A stretch of 34,573 nucleotides of DNA from CAINVV01 sp964506325 (GCA_964506325.1 CAZDLO010000033.1:1-34573), one strand, 5' to 3'; shown: positions 8,298 to 15,658, counted from the stretch's first letter. Notes: a model not told the origin generated them from the letters alone. A program made the numbers and translations.

Positions 8298-11185
8298 TTT
8301 AGTCGGTTAATTCTTTTTTTGCGTTTGAAATACCATTTCTCCAAAACGATTGCTAAAAATACAAAAATAATCAAGCCAACAAAATATCTCGCTTTCGTTT
8401 TAAATAAAGGGGTCTGCTTCCCGATTGAGACATATCCCAACCAAAAATAGGGGTGTGCTTTCATGGGATCAGCCAGTGAGATATATTTAACTTTGGCTCT
8501 TCTCAGTGCTTCGTCTTTTGAATACCCGTTTTTGATGTTGCGGTAAAATTCTATCATCATGGTTGAACTTGAAGCATCCTCTACATTCCACAGTGTCATG
8601 ATAATACTTGGACATCCTGCATAAAGGAATGCACGGGCAAGACTCATAACACCTTCCCCTTTCTGCAGTTTCCCGGATCCGGTATTACATCCGCTTAGAA
8701 CAACCATATCTGACCGGAGTTTTAAGTTGTAAATTTCAAAAGTGTTCAGGGTTCTGTCCTCCCCCACGGAATCCCCCGGCGAAAAGACCATTTTAGAATA
8801 CAATGGCAGTGTATCATTGAGGATTGTGTGCATTGCAAGGTGTATGATATCATAATTCTCAGCATTTTGAAGAAATTTTTCTTTTGTCGCTTTTGATCCG
8901 ATAAACTGATCACCTGGAATTAATTCTGAAAGACCTGCTACCTCCGCCTTAGCTCCCGGGAGCGGGAGGAATCCATTGATCTCTTCATCAGTTTTGGAAC
9001 CAGGTTTTCCCAGTGGGTAATCAGGAGCAAATGCCGCAATCTTGTTGCTGTATTTCAGGGTATTCTGGAAATAATAATACAATAGCGTTGCAGAATAAGT
9101 ATATGAAACAGCATGGTGATGTAAAAGGTAATCCAGGTTTCTAAAATCCATCCTGGTTGTATCTGCCGGAGTAGCCAGAAACGCATCAAAAGGCAGATAG
9201 GAGAGTTTGTCATCAGGTACTATCACGAGCTTGTAATTTTGATAAGTCGGTACGATTGGTTCAATCAGTAGTTTGTAGAGGCTGGATGCATCCCTGGTGT
9301 ATTGAATATAATCTGCCTTACGGGTGCTTAACACCATTCCATTTTGCAGGAAACGAAGAAAGCTGTCAACAATCTTACTGAAACTTTCATCAATAGGTCG
9401 TCGGATTATTTTGTATTCATGGTCGGCTATGACAAAGGTGAACAACTCTCCAGGTTTATTTTTCTTGCCTTCCCGGATAAAATATTCTATAAATGCTTCC
9501 CGGCGGCCCAAGGATTGCTGAACTTTCTGAACAGAAACAATCGGATCAGCATATTTGTATTGATAATACCGCGGATATTGTTTTTCCACAACATCAATCA
9601 TCTGCTGATAACTCTGAGTGAGTGAAAATACTTTATCTTTCCACAAATTGATTTTTTTCTGGTCGGGAGCTGGTGCGCTGCTTTCATTGAAAATGAAATT
9701 TTCATAGGCCGCAATTTCTCCTTTTAATTCTGTTTCCTTTTGGACCAGGGAATCGGGCATGCCTGAAAATTCTTTTGCCTGTAATTCTCTTAACATAGTT
9801 TGGAAATCTGCTGATCTGCTTCGTTCGGAAATTTCAAAACCTTTTTCAAAATAAATTTTGTCACCTGTTTTTTCGTACAGGTAAGCTGCAACTACCAACG
9901 CCTCAGAATATACGGGATGCTCATTTTCTGAAAGAAACAAACGACTTTCAGGGCTCTGGAATCCGTTCCTGATCAATTGAATTGTTTTGATGGAGATATC
10001 ATAAACATGCAAGGACTGTTTCATCAGGCTGATATAACTATCATTATTTTCCTCTGTTTCATTCAGCTTTGCCAGTTGATACAATGCTCCAGCCTTGTTC
10101 TTAAGTGCATCCAGTAACCGGATCTTATCGATAGCATTTTGAGGTTCCGGATTTTCTGTCCAGGGTTTAGCGATAAATCCGGGTGAGACAGCAATGATGG
10201 CTTCCTGGAAGAAGACAAGCGATGTTTCGATATTTTTCTTTTTTACCTGAAGGAAATTTTCAAGAGTACTTTCCCTTTCGCTCTTGCGGAGGTAGTTAAT
10301 ACCCATGTCTTTCAGGCAGTAAGAGTAGGTAATGGGTTGCTTGATGGATCCTTTTTCAATCAATGCCTTGGCAATCTGGTAATTTTGCAGCGAAAGGTCA
10401 AAATTCTCCATATCCAGATAAGCCAGTCCCAGATTCAGATAGACAATATCTTTGCCATTAAAATCAGCACCAATATCCTGTCCACCAACTTCAATTGACT
10501 TTTTAAAAAGTATGATACTTTCGGGATAATCACCTTTTAAGTAGGCAATCTGTCCTTTATTATTCCATTTCTTGAAGTCCAGGGTTTTATCAGTCTGGAT
10601 TTGGAAAGCTTTGTCATTTAATTTTTCCGCTTTCTGTATAATTTTATAGTCAAGATAAAATCCCGCCATGTTTAATAAATATGTCTCATAGGAATTAAGT
10701 GCTGAAACATTTAATTTCTCATAGATGCGGCCTGCATTCTCGTAATATTGTTCAGCTTTCTCAAAATCACCCTTAACATTGAAACAAATGGCCAGGTTTT
10801 GCTGCACTGTGGCAAGTTTCAACAAGTCTTTTTCCAAAACCGAGGAGGAATATATTCCAGCTGCCTCCTGAAGAATTGGTATTGCCTGGTCATACAATCC
10901 CAACCTGCTTTTTATTGCCCCTATGCTTGTTAAAGCGTTGGCTACTTGAGTACTGTCCCTTCCATACTTATCAATTCTGATTTCAAGCAATGCGCTGAAG
11001 AGGGTCAGTGCGGTTTCATAGGATTCATTGTTATATTCTTGTATTGCCAGATTTAATGTCTCTTTCTCCCTGTCAGGGACATGCTGTTGTGCAAACAATG
11101 CCAGTTGCAATACAACTAACAGGACCAGAAAGTTTGATCTTAATATGGATAAACTACAGTTGCTGCAAAACTTCATAAGATGCAT
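8294..11185 (-). CDS. Periplasmic TPR-CHAT (caspase-like) membrane protein
   Basis: This 963-residue protein begins with a signal peptide or anchor (hydrophobic core LVLLVVLQLALFAQ, to about residue 33). A long array of tetratricopeptide repeats spans about 35-450, followed by a linker. A CHAT domain fills about 620-925: its likely dyad is His786 in HLAMHT and Cys833 in VVLSGCNTGSG, followed by ALRRAKVKYI and HPYFWLGYVSIG. A C-terminal hydrophobic helix (about 934-952) is followed by a basic KRKKRINRLK tail. This topology puts both TPRs and protease in the periplasm with a short cytoplasmic tail. CHAT domains are caspase/separase-fold cysteine proteases; substrates here are unknown. An in-frame ATG three codons downstream (11176) is an alternative start. 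It overlaps the sigma factor gene by four bases. Confidence 0.88.
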   Translation of the reverse strand: MHLMKFCSNCSLSILRSNFLVLLVVLQLALFAQQHVPDREKETLNLAIQEYNNESYETALTLFSALLEIRIDKYGRDSTQVANALTSIGAIKSRLGLYDQAIPILQEAAGIYSSSVLEKDLLKLATVQQNLAICFNVKGDFEKAEQYYENAGRIYEKLNVSALNSYETYLLNMAGFYLDYKIIQKAEKLNDKAFQIQTDKTLDFKKWNNKGQIAYLKGDYPESIILFKKSIEVGGQDIGADFNGKDIVYLNLGLAYLDMENFDLSLQNYQIAKALIEKGSIKQPITYSYCLKDMGINYLRKSERESTLENFLQVKKKNIETSLVFFQEAIIAVSPGFIAKPWTENPEPQNAIDKIRLLDALKNKAGALYQLAKLNETEENNDSYISLMKQSLHVYDISIKTIQLIRNGFQSPESRLFLSENEHPVYSEALVVAAYLYEKTGDKIYFEKGFEISERSRSADFQTMLRELQAKEFSGMPDSLVQKETELKGEIAAYENFIFNESSAPAPDQKKINLWKDKVFSLTQSYQQMIDVVEKQYPRYYQYKYADPIVSVQKVQQSLGRREAFIEYFIREGKKNKPGELFTFVIADHEYKIIRRPIDESFSKIVDSFLRFLQNGMVLSTRKADYIQYTRDASSLYKLLIEPIVPTYQNYKLVIVPDDKLSYLPFDAFLATPADTTRMDFRNLDYLLHHHAVSYTYSATLLYYYFQNTLKYSNKIAAFAPDYPLGKPGSKTDEEINGFLPLPGAKAEVAGLSELIPGDQFIGSKATKEKFLQNAENYDIIHLAMHTILNDTLPLYSKMVFSPGDSVGEDRTLNTFEIYNLKLRSDMVVLSGCNTGSGKLQKGEGVMSLARAFLYAGCPSIIMTLWNVEDASSSTMMIEFYRNIKNGYSKDEALRRAKVKYISLADPMKAHPYFWLGYVSIGKQTPLFKTKARYFVGLIIFVFLAIVLEKWYFKRKKRINRLK

Positions 11186-11316
11186 GATGATTGGTATCCT
11201 CTAAAATATATTAAAATATGTTTTCCAGGAAAAAATTTTTCCAATTATTAAAGTACTGTAAATCAACGAAATAACAATTAATCATAATATTTTTTAAAAA
11301 ATTATTTTAAGAATGG

Positions 11317-11344
11317 GGTAACCTTTGGGTTAGACATGGTACTA
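11317..11344 (+). promoter_or_regulatory. Candidate ECF-type promoter of peptide unit, copy 1
   Basis: GGTAACCTTT at 11317-11326 resembles an ECF -35 element of the AACC type. GGTACTA at 11338-11344 is a candidate -10, with 15 bases between TAACC and GGTACTA. There is no TAnnTTTG vegetative box here. Transcription would start near 11350, about 45 bases before the peptide ATG. Assignment to the neighbouring sigma factor is inference. Confidence 0.4.
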
Positions 11345-11348
11345 AGAA

Positions 11349-11366
11349 TTGCAAGGAACAATAAAG
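11349..11366 (+). repeat. Inverted repeat, left arm, copy 1
   Basis: ttgcaaggaacaataaag is the reverse complement of 13179-13197 apart from one bulged base. It begins exactly at the first base of the identical block and lies at the predicted transcript 5' end. Confidence 0.75.
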
Positions 11367-11394
11367 ATTCAATAACTTATTAAAGCTTTTTACC

Positions 11395-11499
11395 ATGAAA
11401 ACTTTCACTTACACAGCAGTAGAAATTCTTACAGCCCAGGAATTAGCATCAGTAAAAGGTGGTTACAGTATACCTACCCCAATCATCATCACAGAGTAG
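11395..11499 (+). CDS. 34-residue double-glycine-leader peptide, copy 1
   Basis: The ATG at 11395 opens 34 codons ending in TAG. Residues 1-23 look like a leader with the ELASVKGG motif (E16 to G23), which resembles the ExLxxVxGG end of double-glycine leaders in Bacteroidota ribosomally made, exported peptides. The predicted core is 11 residues, YSIPTPIIITE: no cysteine, two prolines, three Ser/Thr, a terminal glutamate. Support for a real gene is the leader motif, its position 45 bases after a promoter-like sequence, and its retention in both repeat copies. No C39 peptidase-transporter, radical SAM or lanthionine enzyme lies in the window, so processing and function are unknown. It is followed after 132 bases by the TPR membrane protein gene. 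It could be a signal for that protein (inference). Confidence 0.7.
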   Translation: MKTFTYTAVEILTAQELASVKGGYSIPTPIIITE

Positions 11500-11563
11500 T
11501 ATTTAAGTAAATCGTCGGAGTGATCACTCTTCGGGGTCTCCATTATTTGCCCGTCAGACTGAT

Positions 11564-11571
11564 TATCTTTG
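11564..11571 (+). promoter_or_regulatory. Possible internal vegetative -7 box, copy 1
   Basis: TATCTTTG fits TAnnTTTG and lies 60 bases before the ATG at 11632. A TTTG at 11546-11549 is only 14 bases upstream, closer than usual for -33. If active, the membrane protein could be made without the peptide. A 12-base palindrome (gagtgatcactc, 11518-11529) lies just upstream. Confidence 0.3.
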
Positions 11572-11631
11572 AGAGGTTCACAGAAGAATCCTGTACCGCA
11601 GGAAAACAATCAAAGCAAAAAAAACATTACC

Positions 11632-13128
11632 ATGATCCCGGAAAATCGCAATAACATCGCAGGAAGGTTAGAAACACAAGACCTTACCAGAGAAGAACTT
11701 GAGAAGGTTTATCAAGTTTCTCAGGGCGATAGTGCGGAAGCAGAAGCTAACCGGCTCTCCGATGAAATAGAGGAGTCGTTGCAGGAGCGGGACATCATGA
11801 CATTACGGAGTCAATTGAAAAATCTCATCACACAAACAGCCATGACCTCTGCAGAAGAATATACCAGGAGCACAGAAGCATATTTTGGATTATCGGAAGA
11901 GGTATTCAACCCGGTTAACCTGGATTTGGAAGATCATGAGTTGGAGATAGGGAATTACCTTCAAAAGCTCCACATAAAGAATCACACTGTAGCTTCAAAG
12001 GAGATTGTCCATGATCTTTTCACTGAAGATCAGGATGTTACTGAGACAGAATATGATCATCTTTCAGTATCGGATGAGTTTTTGTTTGAAGACATTAGTC
12101 AGGCAGTGTCAGAAAAAGACATTATCGATTTGCGGGCCAATCTTTCATCCATAGCCCAAAGCACGTCGAAACACGAGCGTAGTATTGAAGACATAGAGGA
12201 TTTTCTCTATGGCGATCTTGACCAGGAATTAAGCGATCTTATCAGGGAAGAGGCTCAGGTTAACAGTGCTCTTTCCGGCGAAATATCATTACACCGGGAG
12301 ATTGACCAGTCCGTACAGGAAAGGGATATCATCAGGCTCCGGGAAGGTCTGCAGCAGATGATGCAGAATGAATACTCCCATTCGCGGAGCATAGAAGAGA
12401 TAGAAGACTATCTGAGTGAAGAACTTGAATCCTCACTTTTAGCAGATTTTGAATCAGAACTTATTATGAACTCAGGACTGGCCTCTGATGTAGCATTCCA
12501 TCGGGAGATCGACAAGGCAGCGATGGAGGCCGATGTTATCACGCTGAGGAATAGTTTACAACATATCTCCAGTGAGGAGCAGGGCCGGAGCAGCGAGATC
12601 CTCGGGTTATCCCCCAAGCGCAAGAGTTTGTTCTGGTACGCAGCAGCCTCCACGATTATTTTAATGATCGTATTTACCTCACTACTGAGACACAAGACCT
12701 ATACGAGCCAGCAGCTGTATACGTCCTATTACCAGCCATATAAGAGCGGTGCGAATGTATCACGGTCCTCCGCGGTCTCACCGGGAGAGATGAATTTGGC
12801 ACTCCGGCATATAGACAACGGTGAATATACCACAGCCTTACGTCTTTTGGACCACGCCTCCGCCGGCACTCAGGACGGGTTCAGCATCAACTTTTACAGT
12901 GGAGTTGCCAACCAGGAGCTAGGCGAGTATGGCAGGGCGATCAGTTCCTTCAGCGAGGTAGTTCGCCATGGGGACAACCTGTTGGTAGAGCAGTCGCAAT
13001 GGTACATAGGCCTCTGCTACCTGCGGCTGGATGAGCGGGAAAGAGCAGTAAGTCAGTTCAGTGCGATCGTATCGGGGAATGGTTATTACCGAGATCAGTC
13101 GAAAAAGATATTAAAACAATTGGAATAA
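11632..13128 (+). CDS. Repeat-containing, anti-sigma-like single-pass membrane TPR protein, copy 1
   Basis: This 498-residue protein starts at ATG 11632; the reading frame extends to a TTG at 11569, but those 21 residues look like leader. Four motif copies of the form EIDxxxxExDIIxLRxxL occur at residues 44-66, 153-174, 222-243 and 291-312. The last two belong to clear 69-residue modules, RSIEEIEDYL...FExxLxxNSxL...HREID. A membrane helix lies at about 332-352 after a basic KRK. TPR-like repeats fill about 387-490. Charge pattern suggests N-in, C-out: acidic repeats in the cytoplasm, TPRs in the periplasm. This layout resembles the sigma-associated membrane TPR proteins I recall from Bacteroidota, where one such N-terminal module is usual. 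The anti-sigma role is inference from layout and from the sigma/CHAT operon next door. It follows the peptide gene by 132 bases and is identical to copy 2. Confidence 0.75.
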   Translation: MIPENRNNIAGRLETQDLTREELEKVYQVSQGDSAEAEANRLSDEIEESLQERDIMTLRSQLKNLITQTAMTSAEEYTRSTEAYFGLSEEVFNPVNLDLEDHELEIGNYLQKLHIKNHTVASKEIVHDLFTEDQDVTETEYDHLSVSDEFLFEDISQAVSEKDIIDLRANLSSIAQSTSKHERSIEDIEDFLYGDLDQELSDLIREEAQVNSALSGEISLHREIDQSVQERDIIRLREGLQQMMQNEYSHSRSIEEIEDYLSEELESSLLADFESELIMNSGLASDVAFHREIDKAAMEADVITLRNSLQHISSEEQGRSSEILGLSPKRKSLFWYAAASTIILMIVFTSLLRHKTYTSQQLYTSYYQPYKSGANVSRSSAVSPGEMNLALRHIDNGEYTTALRLLDHASAGTQDGFSINFYSGVANQELGEYGRAISSFSEVVRHGDNLLVEQSQWYIGLCYLRLDERERAVSQFSAIVSGNGYYRDQSKKILKQLE

Positions 13129-13178
13129 GTAATCACATAAAAAAAGAAGGTAAAAGGTTCACACACATTACTAAGTTA

Positions 13179-13197
13179 CTTTATTCGTTCCTTGCAA
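13179..13197 (-). repeat. Inverted repeat, right arm, copy 1
   Basis: ctttattcgttccttgcaa is the reverse complement of the left arm 11349-11366 with a single extra base (c13186). It lies 51 bases after the membrane protein stop codon. Confidence 0.75.
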
Positions 13198-13329
13198 AAT
13201 GATGCTGTAACTGTTAGTGTAAGAAAAGACTTCAAAAGCAAAACATAAAAAAGAGCGATAGTGCTTTGTCCTGGTGGCAAAGCAATCGTTGTTATGTCCG
13301 GGGGAGGGGCAGTGGGAAAGTTACGTACT

Positions 13330-13362
13330 TCACTGATACCTTACCACTCCAGGTTCTCAGCC
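13330..13362 (-). pseudogene. Degraded C-terminal remnant of a BamA-like outer-membrane protein gene
   Basis: Read on the minus strand, 13344-13330 encodes VRYQ and a stop, identical to the end of the gene at 15791. The six codons further upstream (13362-13345) still match that gene at 13 of 18 bases, mostly with single changes (cct kept, gga for gaa, gtg for gta, tga for aga), and include one in-frame stop. Beyond that, similarity ends. It suggests a second, diverged copy of the outer-membrane gene once lay here. Confidence 0.45.
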
Positions 13363-13423
13363 GGGAGGAAATCGGACGTAAAAGTTGTATCATGCCTTAG
13401 CAGAAACTTGTTTATTCAGGGTT

Positions 13424-13458
13424 AAGCTGTCGTATATTCCTTACTGACAGCTTTTTTT
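13424..13458 (+). terminator. Rho-independent terminator after unit copy 1
   Basis: aagctgtc (13424-13431) pairs with gacagctt (13446-13453) around a 14-base loop, and a run of seven T ends at 13458. It would end the copy 1 transcript. It lies outside the repeated block, so copy 2 lacks it. Confidence 0.8.
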
Positions 13459-13777
13459 GATTCTTTTCAGCTTAAGTCCTCCCAATCCGGGTAAGGGAAT
13501 CCCCCGGTCTTCTCCCTCTGTTCCGGGGTCGGTCAATTCTACCAAACAGCAGAATCCACTTTGTCAGGCCAAGTTGCCGGGTATTTCAGATCATCACCAC
13601 TCCGGTTGTTTATTTTAGCTTGTAAAATGATCCGCCATCCACAGATTTTTGATGCGGAACCTTCCTTAATTTATTAAAATATTGTCTTAATGAGAAAATT
13701 TTATTTGAATTAAGTCACTGTTTATGAGGGCGATATAAATTAATCATAATATTTTTTAAAAAATGTTTTAAAAATGG

Positions 13778-13805
13778 GGTAACCTTTGGGTTAGACATGG
13801 TATTA
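13778..13805 (+). promoter_or_regulatory. Candidate ECF-type promoter of peptide unit, copy 2
   Basis: GGTAACCTTT at 13778-13787 is the same as in copy 1. The candidate -10 at 13799-13805 reads GGTATTA instead of GGTACTA. One more substitution (a to t, 13809) lies just before the predicted start point. These are among the few differences between the two units, so strength or specificity may differ. Confidence 0.4.
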
Positions 13806-13809
13806 AGAT

Positions 13810-13827
13810 TTGCAAGGAACAATAAAG
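13810..13827 (+). repeat. Inverted repeat, left arm, copy 2
   Basis: Same sequence as 11349-11366. In this copy the preceding base is t (13809), which extends the match with the right arm by one base. Confidence 0.7.
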
Positions 13828-13855
13828 ATTCAATAACTTATTAAAGCTTTTTACC

Positions 13856-13960
13856 ATGAAAACTTTCACTTACACAGCAGTAGAAATTCTTACAGCCCAG
13901 GAATTAGCATCAGTAAAAGGTGGTTACAGTATACCTACCCCAATCATCATCACAGAGTAG
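13856..13960 (+). CDS. 34-residue double-glycine-leader peptide, copy 2
   Basis: This is identical in sequence to the gene at 11395: 34 codons, leader ending ELASVKGG, predicted 11-residue core YSIPTPIIITE. It stands 51 bases after the candidate -10 at 13799 and 132 bases before the second membrane protein gene. Two identical genes under slightly different promoters could raise dosage or separate their control. As for copy 1, a maturation enzyme is not encoded nearby and the role is unknown. Confidence 0.7.
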   Translation: MKTFTYTAVEILTAQELASVKGGYSIPTPIIITE

Positions 13961-14024
13961 TATTTAAGTAAATCGTCGGAGTGATCACTCTTCGGGGTCT
14001 CCATTATTTGCCCGTCAGACTGAT

Positions 14025-14032
14025 TATCTTTG
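14025..14032 (+). promoter_or_regulatory. Possible internal vegetative -7 box, copy 2
   Basis: TATCTTTG, same position relative to the membrane protein gene as in copy 1. Confidence 0.3.
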
Positions 14033-14092
14033 AGAGGTTCACAGAAGAATCCTGTACCGCAGGAAAACAATCAAAGCAAAAAAAACATTACC

Positions 14093-15589
14093 ATGATCCC
14101 GGAAAATCGCAATAACATCGCAGGAAGGTTAGAAACACAAGACCTTACCAGAGAAGAACTTGAGAAGGTTTATCAAGTTTCTCAGGGCGATAGTGCGGAA
14201 GCAGAAGCTAACCGGCTCTCCGATGAAATAGAGGAGTCGTTGCAGGAGCGGGACATCATGACATTACGGAGTCAATTGAAAAATCTCATCACACAAACAG
14301 CCATGACCTCTGCAGAAGAATATACCAGGAGCACAGAAGCATATTTTGGATTATCGGAAGAGGTATTCAACCCGGTTAACCTGGATTTGGAAGATCATGA
14401 GTTGGAGATAGGGAATTACCTTCAAAAGCTCCACATAAAGAATCACACTGTAGCTTCAAAGGAGATTGTCCATGATCTTTTCACTGAAGATCAGGATGTT
14501 ACTGAGACAGAATATGATCATCTTTCAGTATCGGATGAGTTTTTGTTTGAAGACATTAGTCAGGCAGTGTCAGAAAAAGACATTATCGATTTGCGGGCCA
14601 ATCTTTCATCCATAGCCCAAAGCACGTCGAAACACGAGCGTAGTATTGAAGACATAGAGGATTTTCTCTATGGCGATCTTGACCAGGAATTAAGCGATCT
14701 TATCAGGGAAGAGGCTCAGGTTAACAGTGCTCTTTCCGGCGAAATATCATTACACCGGGAGATTGACCAGTCCGTACAGGAAAGGGATATCATCAGGCTC
14801 CGGGAAGGTCTGCAGCAGATGATGCAGAATGAATACTCCCATTCGCGGAGCATAGAAGAGATAGAAGACTATCTGAGTGAAGAACTTGAATCCTCACTTT
14901 TAGCAGATTTTGAATCAGAACTTATTATGAACTCAGGACTGGCCTCTGATGTAGCATTCCATCGGGAGATCGACAAGGCAGCGATGGAGGCCGATGTTAT
15001 CACGCTGAGGAATAGTTTACAACATATCTCCAGTGAGGAGCAGGGCCGGAGCAGCGAGATCCTCGGGTTATCCCCCAAGCGCAAGAGTTTGTTCTGGTAC
15101 GCAGCAGCCTCCACGATTATTTTAATGATCGTATTTACCTCACTACTGAGACACAAGACCTATACGAGCCAGCAGCTGTATACGTCCTATTACCAGCCAT
15201 ATAAGAGCGGTGCGAATGTATCACGGTCCTCCGCGGTCTCACCGGGAGAGATGAATTTGGCACTCCGGCATATAGACAACGGTGAATATACCACAGCCTT
15301 ACGTCTTTTGGACCACGCCTCCGCCGGCACTCAGGACGGGTTCAGCATCAACTTTTACAGTGGAGTTGCCAACCAGGAGCTAGGCGAGTATGGCAGGGCG
15401 ATCAGTTCCTTCAGCGAGGTAGTTCGCCATGGGGACAACCTGTTGGTAGAGCAGTCGCAATGGTACATAGGCCTCTGCTACCTGCGGCTGGATGAGCGGG
15501 AAAGAGCAGTAAGTCAGTTCAGTGCGATCGTATCGGGGAATGGTTATTACCGAGATCAGTCGAAAAAGATATTAAAACAATTGGAATAA
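14093..15589 (+). CDS. Repeat-containing, anti-sigma-like single-pass membrane TPR protein, copy 2
   Basis: This 498-residue protein is identical to the product of 11632-13128: four EIDxxxxExDIIxLR motif copies, one membrane helix at about 332-352 and a C-terminal TPR region. Start ATG 14093 is chosen over the in-frame TTG at 14030. No terminator was found between its stop codon and the convergent outer-membrane protein gene, whose stop codon is 201 bases away. Transcripts from the two strands may therefore collide or overlap. If the acidic repeats bind sigma factor, two such genes would give up to eight modules per locus (inference). Confidence 0.75.
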   Translation: MIPENRNNIAGRLETQDLTREELEKVYQVSQGDSAEAEANRLSDEIEESLQERDIMTLRSQLKNLITQTAMTSAEEYTRSTEAYFGLSEEVFNPVNLDLEDHELEIGNYLQKLHIKNHTVASKEIVHDLFTEDQDVTETEYDHLSVSDEFLFEDISQAVSEKDIIDLRANLSSIAQSTSKHERSIEDIEDFLYGDLDQELSDLIREEAQVNSALSGEISLHREIDQSVQERDIIRLREGLQQMMQNEYSHSRSIEEIEDYLSEELESSLLADFESELIMNSGLASDVAFHREIDKAAMEADVITLRNSLQHISSEEQGRSSEILGLSPKRKSLFWYAAASTIILMIVFTSLLRHKTYTSQQLYTSYYQPYKSGANVSRSSAVSPGEMNLALRHIDNGEYTTALRLLDHASAGTQDGFSINFYSGVANQELGEYGRAISSFSEVVRHGDNLLVEQSQWYIGLCYLRLDERERAVSQFSAIVSGNGYYRDQSKKILKQLE

Positions 15590-15639
15590 GTAATCACATA
15601 AAAAAAGAAGGTAAAAGGTTCACACACATTACTAAGTTA

Positions 15640-15658
15640 CTTTATTCGTTCCTTGCAA
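15640..15658 (-). repeat. Inverted repeat, right arm, copy 2
   Basis: Same as 13179-13197: the reverse complement of the left arm at 13810-13827 with one bulged base, in the 3' region of the unit. Confidence 0.7.

Larger units (their letters stand above)
11186..11394. promoter_or_regulatory. Divergent regulatory region between the CHAT gene and the peptide unit
   Basis: This AT-rich stretch of 209 bases lies between the divergent starts. It holds the poly-T/poly-A palindrome tttttt-aaaaaa at about 11290-11301, the ECF-like promoter elements described separately, and the left inverted repeat at 11349-11366. Bases from about 11279 have a diverged counterpart at 13740. No TAnnTTTG box was seen for the minus-strand CHAT operon. 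Confidence 0.5.
11349..13344 (+). repeat. 1996-bp direct repeat, copy 1 (peptide + TPR membrane protein unit)
   Basis: Bases 11349-13344 match 13810-15805 with no difference found on reading, at a constant offset of 2461. The identical block holds the 34-codon peptide gene, the 498-codon membrane protein gene, 216 bases of 3' region, and at its very end a sequence matching the last codons of the convergent outer-membrane protein gene. Upstream of 11349, similarity continues for about 70 bases with four substitutions and one indel. Downstream of 13344 it decays within about 20 bases. Confidence 0.95.
13345..13809. other. Unique spacer between the two repeat copies
   Basis: These 465 bases hold the gene remnant at the left edge, a strong terminator at 13424-13458 and the diverged promoter region of copy 2 from about 13740. 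On the minus strand, 13563-13441 is open for about 40 codons, ending GLGGLKLKRIKKSCQ and stop, without a start codon. Its G/C-rich text differs from the AT-rich surroundings and may be a decayed gene end. I recognised no complete gene. Confidence 0.5.

Noticed and set aside
11569..11631. N-terminal extension of the membrane protein from a TTG at 11569 (and 14030)
   Set aside because: The 21 extra residues lack any feature, overlap a promoter-like box and precede a good ATG at 11632 (14093).
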